This document shows, piece by piece, positions 52,641 to 61,794 of a stretch of DNA of 64,000 nt (the stretch's first letter is position 1; each line of letters begins with the position of its first letter). The translations under genes were made by a program, and so were the position numbers. The notes below the pieces were generated by a model. It was not told the origin of the DNA. It ran no database searches and was given only the letters and a program-made list of their open reading frames with translations. The stretch is from Lenzites betulinus (taxonomy: Eukaryota > Basidiomycota > Agaricomycetes > Polyporales > Polyporaceae). The stretch is from the NCBI GenBank assembly GCA_022264855.1, contig JABYQU010000017.1:536693-600692 (forward strand). Reading direction: 5' to 3'.

Positions 52641-53076
52641 GTTGTGAGCGCGGGAGTATGCGAGCGCTTTTCGGGTTATAGACGAATTAATCTCCTTCCT
52701 AACCGAGGGAATTCCGAGTAAGAGTCTCAAGCTAAGTAGGTTTAAGCAGCGCGCGGCAATGCTAACTCTTTACTTAGGTCGAAGTGGACTTGATCGCACT
52801 TCGAGGGCTCAAGTGGCTCACACTGGAGTTGCAGGGGTAGAAAAGTAGATAGATGGTCCGGTGTACAGAAGGAGCATATATATATACATGAAGACACTTC
52901 TTCGAGACAGTTCTGGGAGTCAAGGATGATGAATGGTCGGCCAAAGAGGAAAAGGAATCGAGTAAAGACTGTAGTAAGACCTAAGGAGTTGCAACGGCCA
53001 GCCGTTGTAGTGGGCGAATAAGGACTGATTCACTCTAAAAGCTCTAGCTACTTCTGGGGAAGTCCGTTACCACAAC
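52641..53076 (-). repeat. 3' LTR of element D (left copy)
   Basis: 436 bp, starts GTTGTGAGCGCGGGAGTATG on the + strand and ends GTTACCACAAC. It contains CATATATATATACATG (TATA-like in either direction) and the palindrome CAACGGCCAGCCGTTG. Confidence 0.96.
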
Positions 53077-53100
53077 ACGCGCCCCCCAGAGTGAACTCGG
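53077..53100 (-). other. Candidate polypurine tract of element D
   Basis: Read on the minus strand, CTCTGGGGGGCGCGTGT abuts the 3' LTR. A G-rich tract at this place is where plus-strand DNA synthesis is primed in LTR elements. Confidence 0.55.
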
Positions 53101-53121
53101 TCCGGTTGAGCCCCGAGTCGA

Positions 53122-54021
53122 CTACGGGTTCTCGTCATCGGAGTCTCCGCCGAAAATGTCTTCACCCGTGATGGGCGGCTCCCGAGATGCGACGGAGATA
53201 GAGTCGGGTGTATTGGCTGGCGTCGGCGGAGAGGGCCGGACGAGTCGCGGGTCCCAAGTGCGTTCCCGGTAGGGCACCAGTTGGTTGGCAGCGCCGCTGG
53301 ATAGAATGGGATGTAGGATGAGCTCTCGGCACAAGCTGGCGACTGTCACGCCTGGCTGCGCGGGTTCTTCGTCGAAGAGCGGCTCCGTAGGCCGGTACGG
53401 AGTGAGGGCCGCTTCTCCGTTGCTCCCGTAGGTAGGCCGTTCGGTTAGGGCCGTTCCCGCCGCCATGTCTCGAAGGCGTAGCAGTCGGGCGGTGAGGTCG
53501 TCGGAGTCCCAGACCCACTCGCTACATCCCTGGAGGCTGCGCGTCCGTCGAGTGGCGTGTCCTATCCATTCCATCGCTTCTCGTCCGATGATCTGCAGAT
53601 CCTCCCATATCTTCCACCAATCCGACGGAGTCCTTCGTCCGACGAGCGGGTTCGCTCCTTCGGCGACGCGAAGGATGCGCGGCTCTTCGAGGCTCAGCTC
53701 CGCGCAGGAGCCTTCGCGTAGCTTCGTCGGCATCCTTCCCATCGTAGTCCCCGGGAGGAAGGAATGCGAGGCGGCGACGATTTTCCCGGCTATGTCCTGT
53801 ATGTGAAACCATACCGCCTGAGCCAAGAGGTTATCAGCCTGGTAATAGCGTGTGCCACTGTCGGTGAGCTCCTGCTTGAGGTAACGCTGAACCAGGGGAT
53901 TGGAAGGGTCGAGGTAGATAGGATGAGTAAGAAAGGAGAAGCGAGGGATAGGGTTCGGAGTGTAGGGAACTATCTTCGTCTCGGAGGGGGTCGAGGGAGA
54001 CGCGGTCAGGAGGTGGTTCAT
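53122..54021 (-). CDS. Element D extra ORF between pol and the 3' LTR
   Basis: Intact frame of 299 codons starting MNHLLTASPSTPSETKIVPY. It continues FSFLTHPIYLDPSNPLVQRY, LLAQAVWFHIQDIAGKIVAA, SDWWKIWEDLQIIGREAMEW and SEWVWDSDDLTARLLRLRDM, and ends in a Pro/Ser-rich acidic tail ITGEDIFGGDSDDENP. No signal peptide, membrane segment or zinc motif is visible, so it is not envelope-like although it holds the envelope position. Tryptophan content is high in the middle (WFHIQ, DWWKIW, MEWIG, EWVWD). I do not recognise the family. It starts 145 nt downstream of the pol stop on the same strand. That it stays open while pol has frame breaks argues that it is a real gene. Confidence 0.7.
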   Translation of the reverse strand: MNHLLTASPSTPSETKIVPYTPNPIPRFSFLTHPIYLDPSNPLVQRYLKQELTDSGTRYYQADNLLAQAVWFHIQDIAGKIVAASHSFLPGTTMGRMPTKLREGSCAELSLEEPRILRVAEGANPLVGRRTPSDWWKIWEDLQIIGREAMEWIGHATRRTRSLQGCSEWVWDSDDLTARLLRLRDMAAGTALTERPTYGSNGEAALTPYRPTEPLFDEEPAQPGVTVASLCRELILHPILSSGAANQLVPYRERTWDPRLVRPSPPTPANTPDSISVASREPPITGEDIFGGDSDDENP

Positions 54022-54166
54022 TGTGCTGAGGAGAGGATGAATCGGAACCGGTCCGGTCGGTGAAGGATGGCAGAGAGGAGGAAGGCGTTCGTCGGGAGAG
54101 AGAAGTAGCTGCGAGTGTTGAGATGCTGTTGACTGTTGCGAGCTGCCGCGTTATATGTCGGACGCC

Positions 54167-57100
54167 TCAAAGGCCTTTCGCCTTTGACGGCGTCTTTGCC
54201 ATAGTCCGTTTGTCGTTTAGTCGATTGCTCTTCCTTATCCCGGACGGCTGCTGCGGACGAGTAACTTCAGCGTCTTTGGCAACTTGATACTTAGGGTGTG
54301 GCACCTTTGGCGCTTCGCTCGTTTGTCGATTTAGCCACTCTTTCAGTACTCTCGGGGCGTTTCGGAGCTCCTCCTTCGTTAGCCATTCGTCGTCTTCTGG
54401 TCCGAAGTTCGCGAAATGTACCTTGTACTGTACGATCCTTCGTCCTTGTCGTCCTTGTTTCCATCGTTGTCCTACGATCTTCTCGACCTCCATTTCTGGA
54501 AGAGTCTCGAAGTCGTCCCGGCTGAGTCGCTTCGTCGGGCGTTCGCCGAGTTCCACTGGTGATTTCCGGTATGGCTCTAGATGTGCTATGTTGAGGACGG
54601 GGTGAATGTTGTAAGATGTCGGTAGCCGCAGACGATAAGCTACTGGACTGATCTTCTGTAGTACCTCAAAAGGTCCGTCGTACTTCATGAGCAGTTTGCG
54701 TCCTCTCCCAGTTTCCTGTCTTAGGAGCTCGAGCGAATGAGGGTTGAGTACTACGAGATCTCCTCCCTCGAACTCATACCTTAGTCTTCCCTTGTTGTAC
54801 GCTTTCCGTTGGTGCGCTTGTCCCAGAGCTAAGGCGCGTTGAGCTTGTAGTCGATCTGCTGCGAAGTGTTCGGCCATCTCATCGGCGGCTCGATGAAGAG
54901 AAACGTCCTGATCCTCCCTCTCTCCCCCCCCAGTCGATCGCCGAGGGGTTGGCCGAGTAATAGCCGTGCCGGGGTTTACCATCGTCCCTGCCGTGATTGG
55001 GGTGTATCCGCGTAGGAGGTAGGCCGGCGCGAATGTGGTCGCAGTGTGCGGCGTGCTGTTGTACGAGAGCATCAATCCGTCGAGATGAGTCGCCCAGTCG
55101 TCGCGCGATTGAGAAACATACGCACGAAGCGCGATTTCCAGTGTTTGATTTAGCACCTCCGTTTGGCCGTCGCTCTGCGGATGATGCGCTGTCGTGAGTG
55201 CGCGTCGAATCCCCATGTGCTTGCAGAGCTGCCCCCAAAAATCGTGCCTCCATCGCGTGTCGCGGTCGGTGATCACCTGTCGAGGTAAACCAAAGTGAGC
55301 GACTATGTGATGAAAGAAGAGCTGAGCGGTGCCTTCTGCTGTGATCGTGGTCGTGGTAGGAATGAATAGGGCGTACTTAGTTAGCTTATCCACGATGACG
55401 AGGCAGTTGTCGTACCCATCAGACTTGGGTAGCTCCGGGATGAAGTCCATTGACACCACTTCGAATGGTCGGCTCGGAATAGGAATCGGTTGTAGAAGTC
55501 CTACCGGGGCGTGGCGGCGTGGCTTGGCCTTCTGACATATGTCACAGGTGGAAGTGTATTTCTTGATGTCGCGGGACATGCGTGGCCAATAGTACGTACT
55601 AGCTATGCGGTTGTATGTTCGATGAAATCCGCCGTGTGCGCCTTCCGTTTTCTCATCGTGAGCTTGCTTGATTACTTCGAGCCGTCGACTGGAAGGTACG
55701 CATAGGCGGCTGGCACCGTTCCAGTCTTCGAAATAAATTAGCCCTTCGTCGCCGAGATGATACTGGGGAAAGCTCACGGTGTCCGGATCGTCGGATTGAA
55801 AGGCGGTCAGAGCTTTTGCGAAGTCTGAATCTGCGAGGTAGTCCTGCCGCCAGGATCGCAGCTCATCTTCTTCGATTCCGATGATGAGGGCGCTGTTTAC
55901 GGCGGCGCAGTACGCAATCGAATCCTGGGGGTCGTCATCATAGGCGTTGATGAGTTCTGTAGTGTCCACGGCTTCGCTTCCGTGGTCCGTCTCGGACAGA
56001 CTTGACGCGTATCGGCTGGCGACTTGAAGAAGCCGTTCTTCAAACTGCGGGCCGAGTTCTTCGAAGGCGTTTCGCAAAGGGTCATTGGTTTGCTCCCCGA
56101 GTGTGAGTGCTGGCTGATCGATGATGGGTGGCCCGTCTTGGTGCGGGATTCTTCTGCGAAGGCGAGAGATCGGGTCGACGTTAGAGTGTACTCGTCCCGC
56201 GCGATGCACGATACGTAGCTTAGGATAAGCAGAAAACACGGTGCCCCAGGTTAGCAATCGACGATTGACGTTTTGAAACGTCCTACTCCAAGTTAGAGCT
56301 GCATGATCGGTGATAGCCAGAATGTCCTCACCCTCGATGTAGGGCTGAAACTTGATAAGTCCTTCTTTTAGGGCTAACGCTTCTCGCTCTGTCGGGGAGT
56401 AGTTTCGTTCTGCGGATTTCAGAATTCGCGACCAGTAAGCGATGATGCGCTCAATATGCACTATCGTGTCCTCGAAGTCATCCGCCCACGGCCCGGGATG
56501 TGGTACGTCCGGGTCTGTCTTTGCTACCTGAGTGACCAAGATTGGCACCTTCTCTCCGGCCTTGTACGCACGTGCGAGTCGGTCGTAGGTCCGAGTTCCT
56601 TTGAGATCGCGGATGGCGATCGGTTGCACCTGTTGAAGGATAGCTGCAAGTCCGTAGTCGCACGCGTCTGAGTATACGCGGTAGGGAAGCCCCGGGATGG
56701 CGTGCGCACGTACTGGGGCTTGAACGAGAACTTGCTTACATAGTTCGAAAGCTTCCTTGTGCACGGCGTCCCAGCGCCATTCGGCTTCCTTTTTCAAGAG
56801 ATCGAACAGCGGTGCGGCGATCCAGGCGTAGAACGGCACGTAAGCCGAAAAGTACACCATCATCCCTAGGAAAGTATGCAGTTCACTTACATTGCGCGGC
56901 TCCGCTAGATCGGTGATTGCCTTGACCTTGTCGTGGTGAGTAGACAACCCTAGTCGCGACACTTTCTGTCCTAACAGCATGAGGGAGCGATACGCGAAAT
57001 GACATTTGGTGGGCGACAGAGTGACGCCGGCGTCCGCAATTGCTCGTAGGACCTTATCCACATGTTCGATGTGTTCGTCCAAGGTTCTAGAGTATACGAC

Positions 57101-57910
57101 GATGTCGTCAATATAGACCAGGGTGAACATCCACAAGTACGGAGCAAGCACACCTTGCATGATTCGTTGAAAGATCCCTGGACCGTTGCGCAGACCGAAC
57201 GGCATTCGACGAAATTGGTGCAGTCCTCGATGTGTACGGAACGCTGTTTTCGGGCGATCCTCTTCTGCTATGACTGTCTGGGTGAATCCGGCGAGGGCGT
57301 CCATCGTGGAAAGCCACTGAGCTCCGGATAGCGCGTGCATGATGTCTTCTTGTCGCGGAAGAGGGAATTCGTCCGGAACGGTAAGCTCGTTAAGCTTCCT
57401 GTAGTCGACAACCATTCGCGGCTTACCGTTGCGGTAGACGATAAACGCGGGCGCCCCCCAGGGCGACACCGATGGCTCGATGACATCGAGAGCGATCCAT
57501 TTGTCCATCTGGGCGTCCATGACTTCTCGTTTCGCGGGGGATCCCGGGAATGGGGGTAGCGAGACTTCCTTAGAACCTTCTCGGAGGGGAATGGTGCAGG
57601 TGGCGTTCTTGACGGTCCCGAGACGTCCGTCTAACGAGAATGCGGCGCTATTCCTAGACAGGACCTGTAGTAATCGCTCGCGGTCTCTTCCTGTGAGCTC
57701 CTCCGAGACGTCGATTTCTCGGATCAGATCTGTAGTGGGAACGTCGTCAAGTGGGGTCTCCGCTGTTTTAGGCCCTCCCTCCAGTGGCGGCTCTGCGAGG
57801 GGGTCTTCCTCGATCGCGCGTGTCGCGTTGCCTAATGGTAGATCCACGGCGTGAGCTCGCGTGATCAGTCCTTGGGTTGGTAACTGCGAGTGGACGAGCT
57901 GCCGTACCAT
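54167..57910 (-). CDS. Element D Pol: RT, RNase H, integrase, chromodomain
   Basis: 1,247 codons in one frame. The RT part has KWIALDVIEPSVSPWGAPAF, MVVDYRKLNELTVPDEFPLP, STMDALAGFTQTVIAEEDRP, RMPFGLRNGPGIFQR and the active site LVYIDDIVVYSRTLDEH. RNase H has VYSDACDYGLAAIL, SPTEREALALKEGL, AITDHAALTWSR and SNVDPISRL. The integrase zinc domain is IKQAHDEKTEGAHGGFHRTY with CDICQKAK; the DDE core is VVSMDFIPEL, QVITDRDTRW and HHPQSDGQTEVLNQTLE. A C-terminal chromodomain reads EVEKIVGQRWKQGRQGRRIV, QYKVHFANFGPEDDEWLTKE and LKEWLN. Chromodomains of such elements steer integration to marked chromatin. All catalytic residues are present. Confidence 0.95.
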   Translation of the reverse strand: MVRQLVHSQLPTQGLITRAHAVDLPLGNATRAIEEDPLAEPPLEGGPKTAETPLDDVPTTDLIREIDVSEELTGRDRERLLQVLSRNSAAFSLDGRLGTVKNATCTIPLREGSKEVSLPPFPGSPAKREVMDAQMDKWIALDVIEPSVSPWGAPAFIVYRNGKPRMVVDYRKLNELTVPDEFPLPRQEDIMHALSGAQWLSTMDALAGFTQTVIAEEDRPKTAFRTHRGLHQFRRMPFGLRNGPGIFQRIMQGVLAPYLWMFTLVYIDDIVVYSRTLDEHIEHVDKVLRAIADAGVTLSPTKCHFAYRSLMLLGQKVSRLGLSTHHDKVKAITDLAEPRNVSELHTFLGMMVYFSAYVPFYAWIAAPLFDLLKKEAEWRWDAVHKEAFELCKQVLVQAPVRAHAIPGLPYRVYSDACDYGLAAILQQVQPIAIRDLKGTRTYDRLARAYKAGEKVPILVTQVAKTDPDVPHPGPWADDFEDTIVHIERIIAYWSRILKSAERNYSPTEREALALKEGLIKFQPYIEGEDILAITDHAALTWSRTFQNVNRRLLTWGTVFSAYPKLRIVHRAGRVHSNVDPISRLRRRIPHQDGPPIIDQPALTLGEQTNDPLRNAFEELGPQFEERLLQVASRYASSLSETDHGSEAVDTTELINAYDDDPQDSIAYCAAVNSALIIGIEEDELRSWRQDYLADSDFAKALTAFQSDDPDTVSFPQYHLGDEGLIYFEDWNGASRLCVPSSRRLEVIKQAHDEKTEGAHGGFHRTYNRIASTYYWPRMSRDIKKYTSTCDICQKAKPRRHAPVGLLQPIPIPSRPFEVVSMDFIPELPKSDGYDNCLVIVDKLTKYALFIPTTTTITAEGTAQLFFHHIVAHFGLPRQVITDRDTRWRHDFWGQLCKHMGIRRALTTAHHPQSDGQTEVLNQTLEIALRAYVSQSRDDWATHLDGLMLSYNSTPHTATTFAPAYLLRGYTPITAGTMVNPGTAITRPTPRRSTGGGEREDQDVSLHRAADEMAEHFAADRLQAQRALALGQAHQRKAYNKGRLRYEFEGGDLVVLNPHSLELLRQETGRGRKLLMKYDGPFEVLQKISPVAYRLRLPTSYNIHPVLNIAHLEPYRKSPVELGERPTKRLSRDDFETLPEMEVEKIVGQRWKQGRQGRRIVQYKVHFANFGPEDDEWLTKEELRNAPRVLKEWLNRQTSEAPKVPHPKYQVAKDAEVTRPQQPSGIRKSNRLNDKRTMAKTPSKAKGL

Positions 57911-59052
57911 GTTGGCATGCGCGGTACATTGCCGGCAGTTGTTCTTCCGAGTAATCGCGTTGATGGTCTAGCCAGGCGTCGGGGGCGTGAGCGGTGCCCA
58001 ACGCTTGTCCTCGCGCTATACGTACGGGCGTGTTAGCGAGGTTCGCGACATGCAGAACAGGTTGGTCGCGGTGCACAAGCGTATCGGGCGCACCATATAC
58101 GTCCTCCGCATTTCGCACGGACTGCAGCGAGCGTTCCACGTACATGGCGGCGACGTTCGCCAGGAATGGTACTCGAACATCTACGAGTCGCGATTCTCCA
58201 GGTGGAATGATGGTGTCGCCCACAGCGCGCACCGTGGGGTCTCGGGCCTTTCTCGCGTGTCGCTGCTTGACGCGCCGCAAACGGGTTTTCTTTTGACTGG
58301 AATTGGGCGTGCGCGGCTGTCGGACGCTGATTTGAAGGGCTTGACCTTCCTCGTCTCGTAGTCCTGCTCCGACGGAGTTGTGCGCCCGCACCGCGAGCTC
58401 TGGTCTGCCGAACTGCACGAATGTTTCATCCCTTTCGCGGATAATTGAGACTGCATATTGATCAGCGAAATCATTTCCCAATATCAGCGGCGTAGTCATG
58501 CCTTTGACAACATAGGCTTCTATGGACATCTTGATCGTCCCTCCTGCCGTGTCGATGAACAATTCCAGCGGGACGTAACCGGTAATCGTGGCGTTACGGT
58601 GACTTGAACGAGTCGCACCTTCTGTCCGGTCCTCGGCCGCGGAGGGTCTACGAGTTGACTCAGAGCGCGTTGCGAAATGAGGGTGATGTCGGATCCGGAG
58701 TCGATGATGATTGGGATAGTCGTCCCGCTTCTGGAGTTGAGTTGGCCGTCGAGGCAGGTGGCGTGTGCCCCCAAGAACGCGCATCCGGGTGGCCTCGCCA
58801 TTCGTCGCTTGAGCTCGACGAGGTCTCGCACGTCTTCGGACGTGTGGAACGTGGGCGTGGTGGTGGTAGCGATACGCAGGGCTCGAGCAACGCTTCGTCG
58901 CTGCGCTCGGTTGGGATTTCGTGTAGCTGTCTGCGAAGTCACGGAGTATACTTGTACGGGAGAGTCATTAATTGTTTCAGACGAATCCTTCGAACTTGCT
59001 TCGACTCGTCCTTCGGGGAAGCTGGACGAGGAGTCAGAGGCCGAAGGCGCAT
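57911..59052 (-). pseudogene. Element D Pol N-terminal part (protease), broken by two frame shifts
   Basis: From the end of gag, the -1 frame opens SGFLDAPSASDSSSSFP and runs through TFHTSEDVRDLVELKRRM to the retropepsin active site IIIDSGSDITLISQRALSQL. Near 58,597 the frame changes; the protease continues in another frame with NATITGYVPLELFIDTAGGT, VVKGMTTPLILGNDFADQYA and later AVGDTIIPPGESRLVDVRVP. Near 57,918 it changes again into the long Pol frame (ANMVRQLVHSQLPTQ). Both breaks look like one or two missing bases in short repeats (GG; CGCG). Taken as written, this copy cannot make a full Pol; assembly error is an alternative. Confidence 0.8.
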
Positions 59053-60888
59053 CTAAAAATCCTGAGTCTCTGTTTCGTCGTCTGAGTCAGATAACACTTC
59101 GTAGTACAAGGACTCGTACTCTTCCTGAGCGAGCAGTTCGTCTTCGACGACTTCTCCGGAAGCAAGATGAGCGCGTACTTTCTTCATCCCTTTCCGAGCG
59201 TGTTTGCAGTCGAAATCCCAGTGCTTCCCACTGCCACAGTGGCGGCAAGGTCGGGCGTTCAGCGATTCCGGCGTAGTCTTTGATACCACGCTGTCGTCCT
59301 TCGGAAACGCCGGTGCAGGCATATGTTTGGAGAATCCGGTTAGCCCTTGGTTAACTCGTGCGCGGTAGGGGACATTACCGGTGGCTCGTTGATCTCGCGA
59401 GTACCCTGACGGCGTGTGAGACTTGTTGCTAAGTAGACTGTCCATGGCGAGCAGGTCGTCCTCGTGAACCTTGATAGCTTCTTGGAGTTCACTCGTACTA
59501 GCGTAGGACTTGGGCGTGAGTAAAGTCCTCCATGCCAAGGGTGCACCCGTCATTATTTCGGTAATCAACTCACTTTCGGAATTGTCATAGACTAGCTCGA
59601 GAAGTTCCTTCTTTCGAATGAAATACTGACTGGGAGTTTCGTGCGCATGATTGGGCTCGCGGTAGCGGATGGCAAGAGCCTGCTTACGAGTGCGCTCGGT
59701 CCATGAGCGATTCATGTAGAACCTGCCAATCGTTTCTCGAATTTCGTCCCAGTCGCTCTCGCAGCGGTCGCGAACGTCTTCCGGTAGAGAGTAGTACCAA
59801 ACCATGGCGTCTCCGGAGAGTCGCTGCGGGACGATGGTTCCCAATTGCCTTCGTACGGTGGCGGATTTCTTTGCGATCGCGTTGACTCGTAAGATCCATC
59901 TTGCCAAAGTGTCATCCTTTCCGTCCCAAGAGGGTACGATCTCCATCTTCAGTTTGAAGTCGAAGTGGGCTTCTTGTACGTTTGGGCCATTGCGTCGCCC
60001 GTTCGAACTAGATCCGAATCCAGCTGGGTCTCCATCGGGCGGTCCTCCTCCCGGGGGGCCGCGCCCTGGTGGCGTCTTTCGCGGATATCCGGGAATCCCG
60101 TGATCTCGACGCGGCGGACGTCCTCCTCCTGCTCCTTCGTCGTCCGAGGGTTCGGAGCCACCACCTGGATTCCCGGGAGGCGGGCCTGAGCGACGACGAG
60201 GGGTTGGAACTGGTGATTGCGATGGTCGGAACAGTGCTCTCATTCCTGCCGTTGAGCCAAAAGCATCCGTAGTCGGGCCACTTTCGCGTTTAACGATGTC
60301 GCGGTCGATCGAGCTTCCGTGGTCGGAAAATGTTTTATCTTCTCGCGGGCGGTAGAGGAGAGGCATGTGAGGCGGAGGGTCTCTCTTAGGGGCTCGAGGA
60401 GGAGGCATTGGGGAGGATATGGGCGTCCGCAGCGCCGCTTGTTTCGCTTGTCTCCGTTCCTTTCGGCTCGCTTGATGTTCCGGTTCGTACTCTTGTTCGT
60501 TTGCCAGTTCGAGAATAGATGCTCCGTCGTCCCAGAAAGGCTCGTCGTCGAACTGATGTATCTCTGCGAGTCGATGCAAGAAAACCTCCACCTCTCTGCG
60601 GAAGCACACCCCTAGAGTCTCGAAGTCGTTGAGATTGTGAACGTATCCGGCCGCGGTAGTATCCCTTCCCCAGAACGGGACGGATGGCGGGGTCTTCCGC
60701 TGCAACCGGAAGTCTCCTTCGGCCGCGTAACGTCGGGCTTCTAACATGTCTCTCAGATCCTCAAGATCTCCATGATCCGGCCAGTACCCTTCTTTACTAG
60801 GGCGTACCTTCCAGGGGTGAAACAGGATACCCTCGAGCTTTCCCATTTCGATCGGGAACACAACTTCGCGTTGATGCTCGGTCAACAT
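59053..60888 (-). CDS. Element D Gag
   Basis: 611 codons, starting MLTEHQREVVFPIEMGKLEG. The middle is Pro/Gly/Arg-rich (RRSGPPPGNPGGGSEPSDDE). The capsid-like part follows near residues 320-480 (FDFKLKMEIVPSWDGKDDTL, RWILRVNAIAKKSATVRRQL, GDAMVWYYSLPEDVRDRCES, HETPSQYFIRKKELLELVYD). The CCHC zinc knuckle is CRHCGSGKHWDFDC. The C-terminus is acidic (VLSDSDDETETQDF). Gag ends at TTTTTAG, and the Pol frame is the -1 frame there. The frame is intact. The N-terminal 200 residues are unlike the usual gypsy Gag, and the homology there is unclear. Confidence 0.88.
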   Translation of the reverse strand: MLTEHQREVVFPIEMGKLEGILFHPWKVRPSKEGYWPDHGDLEDLRDMLEARRYAAEGDFRLQRKTPPSVPFWGRDTTAAGYVHNLNDFETLGVCFRREVEVFLHRLAEIHQFDDEPFWDDGASILELANEQEYEPEHQASRKERRQAKQAALRTPISSPMPPPRAPKRDPPPHMPLLYRPREDKTFSDHGSSIDRDIVKRESGPTTDAFGSTAGMRALFRPSQSPVPTPRRRSGPPPGNPGGGSEPSDDEGAGGGRPPRRDHGIPGYPRKTPPGRGPPGGGPPDGDPAGFGSSSNGRRNGPNVQEAHFDFKLKMEIVPSWDGKDDTLARWILRVNAIAKKSATVRRQLGTIVPQRLSGDAMVWYYSLPEDVRDRCESDWDEIRETIGRFYMNRSWTERTRKQALAIRYREPNHAHETPSQYFIRKKELLELVYDNSESELITEIMTGAPLAWRTLLTPKSYASTSELQEAIKVHEDDLLAMDSLLSNKSHTPSGYSRDQRATGNVPYRARVNQGLTGFSKHMPAPAFPKDDSVVSKTTPESLNARPCRHCGSGKHWDFDCKHARKGMKKVRAHLASGEVVEDELLAQEEYESLYYEVLSDSDDETETQDF

Positions 60889-61355
60889 GCGCTGGTTACG
60901 GGTGCTAGGTGCGGGCGGTCCAGGTACTTGTGTCCGTAGGCAAGCGCGAGGTAGAGTCGTTCGCGTAGCTGGGGTCTCTCACGGCGAGCTCGTAGGGCCC
61001 ACAGGAGGCGAAAGCTAGAGATCGGTCTACTCGTTCCCCTTGAAAGTATTCATTCTCCGGGGGAATCATCTCCAGTCTTCCGGTGACCGGTCTGAGCTTA
61101 GCAGTGTTGATGAAGTCCCCTCTCTCTGCGTTGGGAGTCCAGATATCGGGCTGGAATCCTTCGGGGCCATAGCCTCTTCATCGATGATCGGTGAGACGCG
61201 GCCTGCCATCGAGTTCTCAGGCGCTACGTTTTGTTCGGCGGGGGTGGCATATTTTTTGTTTATCACGCGTTGTATGAGAATGTCTCGAGGAAATGAGTGG
61301 TGAGGGAAATCTTTCGTCGTATTGCAGGAAGAGATTTCCCAGTGCGTCCACCAGT
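60889..61355 (-). other. Element D leader with candidate primer-binding site
   Basis: 467 bp between the 5' LTR and gag. On the minus strand the LTR end CACAAC is followed by AC and then TGGTGGACGCACTGGGAA (61,353 downward), a candidate primer-binding site since it begins with the complement of a tRNA CCA end. The tRNA is not identified. Confidence 0.6.
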
Positions 61356-61789
61356 GTTGTGAGCGCGGGAGTATGCGAGCGCTTTTCGGGTTATAGACGA
61401 ATTAATCTCCTTCCTAACCGAGGGAATTCCGAGTAAGAGTCTCAAGCTAAGTAGGTTTAAGCAGCGCGCGGCAATGCTAACTCTTTACTTAGGTCGAAGT
61501 GGACTTGATCGCACTTCGAGGGCTCAAGTGGCTCACACTGGAGTTGCAGGGGTAGAAAGTAGATAGATGGTCCGGTGTACAGAAGGAGCATATATATATA
61601 CATGAAGAACTTCTTCGAGACAGTCTGGGAGTCAAGGATGATGAATGGTCGGCCAAAGAGGAAAAGGAATCGAGTAAAGACTGTAGTAAGACCTAAGGAG
61701 TTGCAACGGCCAGCCGTTGTAGTGGGCGAATAAGGACTGATTCACTCTAAAAGCTCTAGCTACTTTCTGGGGAAGTCCGTTACCACAAC
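61356..61789 (-). repeat. 5' LTR of element D (right copy)
   Basis: 434 bp, same sequence as the left LTR except four one-base length differences. Ends GTTGTG...CACAAC. Confidence 0.96.
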
Positions 61790-61794
61790 CCGCT
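61790..61794. repeat. Target-site duplication CCGCT, right copy
   Basis: Identical to 52,636-52,640; directly follows the right LTR of element D. Confidence 0.93.

Larger units (their letters stand above)
52641..61789 (-). mobile_element. Element D: complete Ty3/Gypsy chromovirus nested in element C
   Basis: 9,149 bp bounded by LTRs of 436 bp (52,641-53,076) and 434 bp (61,356-61,789), each with ends GTTGTG...CACAAC, and by a 5-bp duplication CCGCT. It is read on the minus strand: 5' LTR (right), leader, gag (60,888-59,053), protease, RT, RNase H, integrase and chromodomain (to 54,167), an extra frame (54,021-53,122), a G-rich tract and the 3' LTR (left). The chromodomain places it with chromoviruses. 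The two LTRs differ by four single-base indels and no substitution that I can find, so the insertion is young. Pol is split by two small frame breaks. Confidence 0.96.

Noticed and set aside
53122..54021. Envelope protein of element D
   Set aside because: Position fits, but there is no signal peptide, membrane segment, cysteine pattern or cleavage site.
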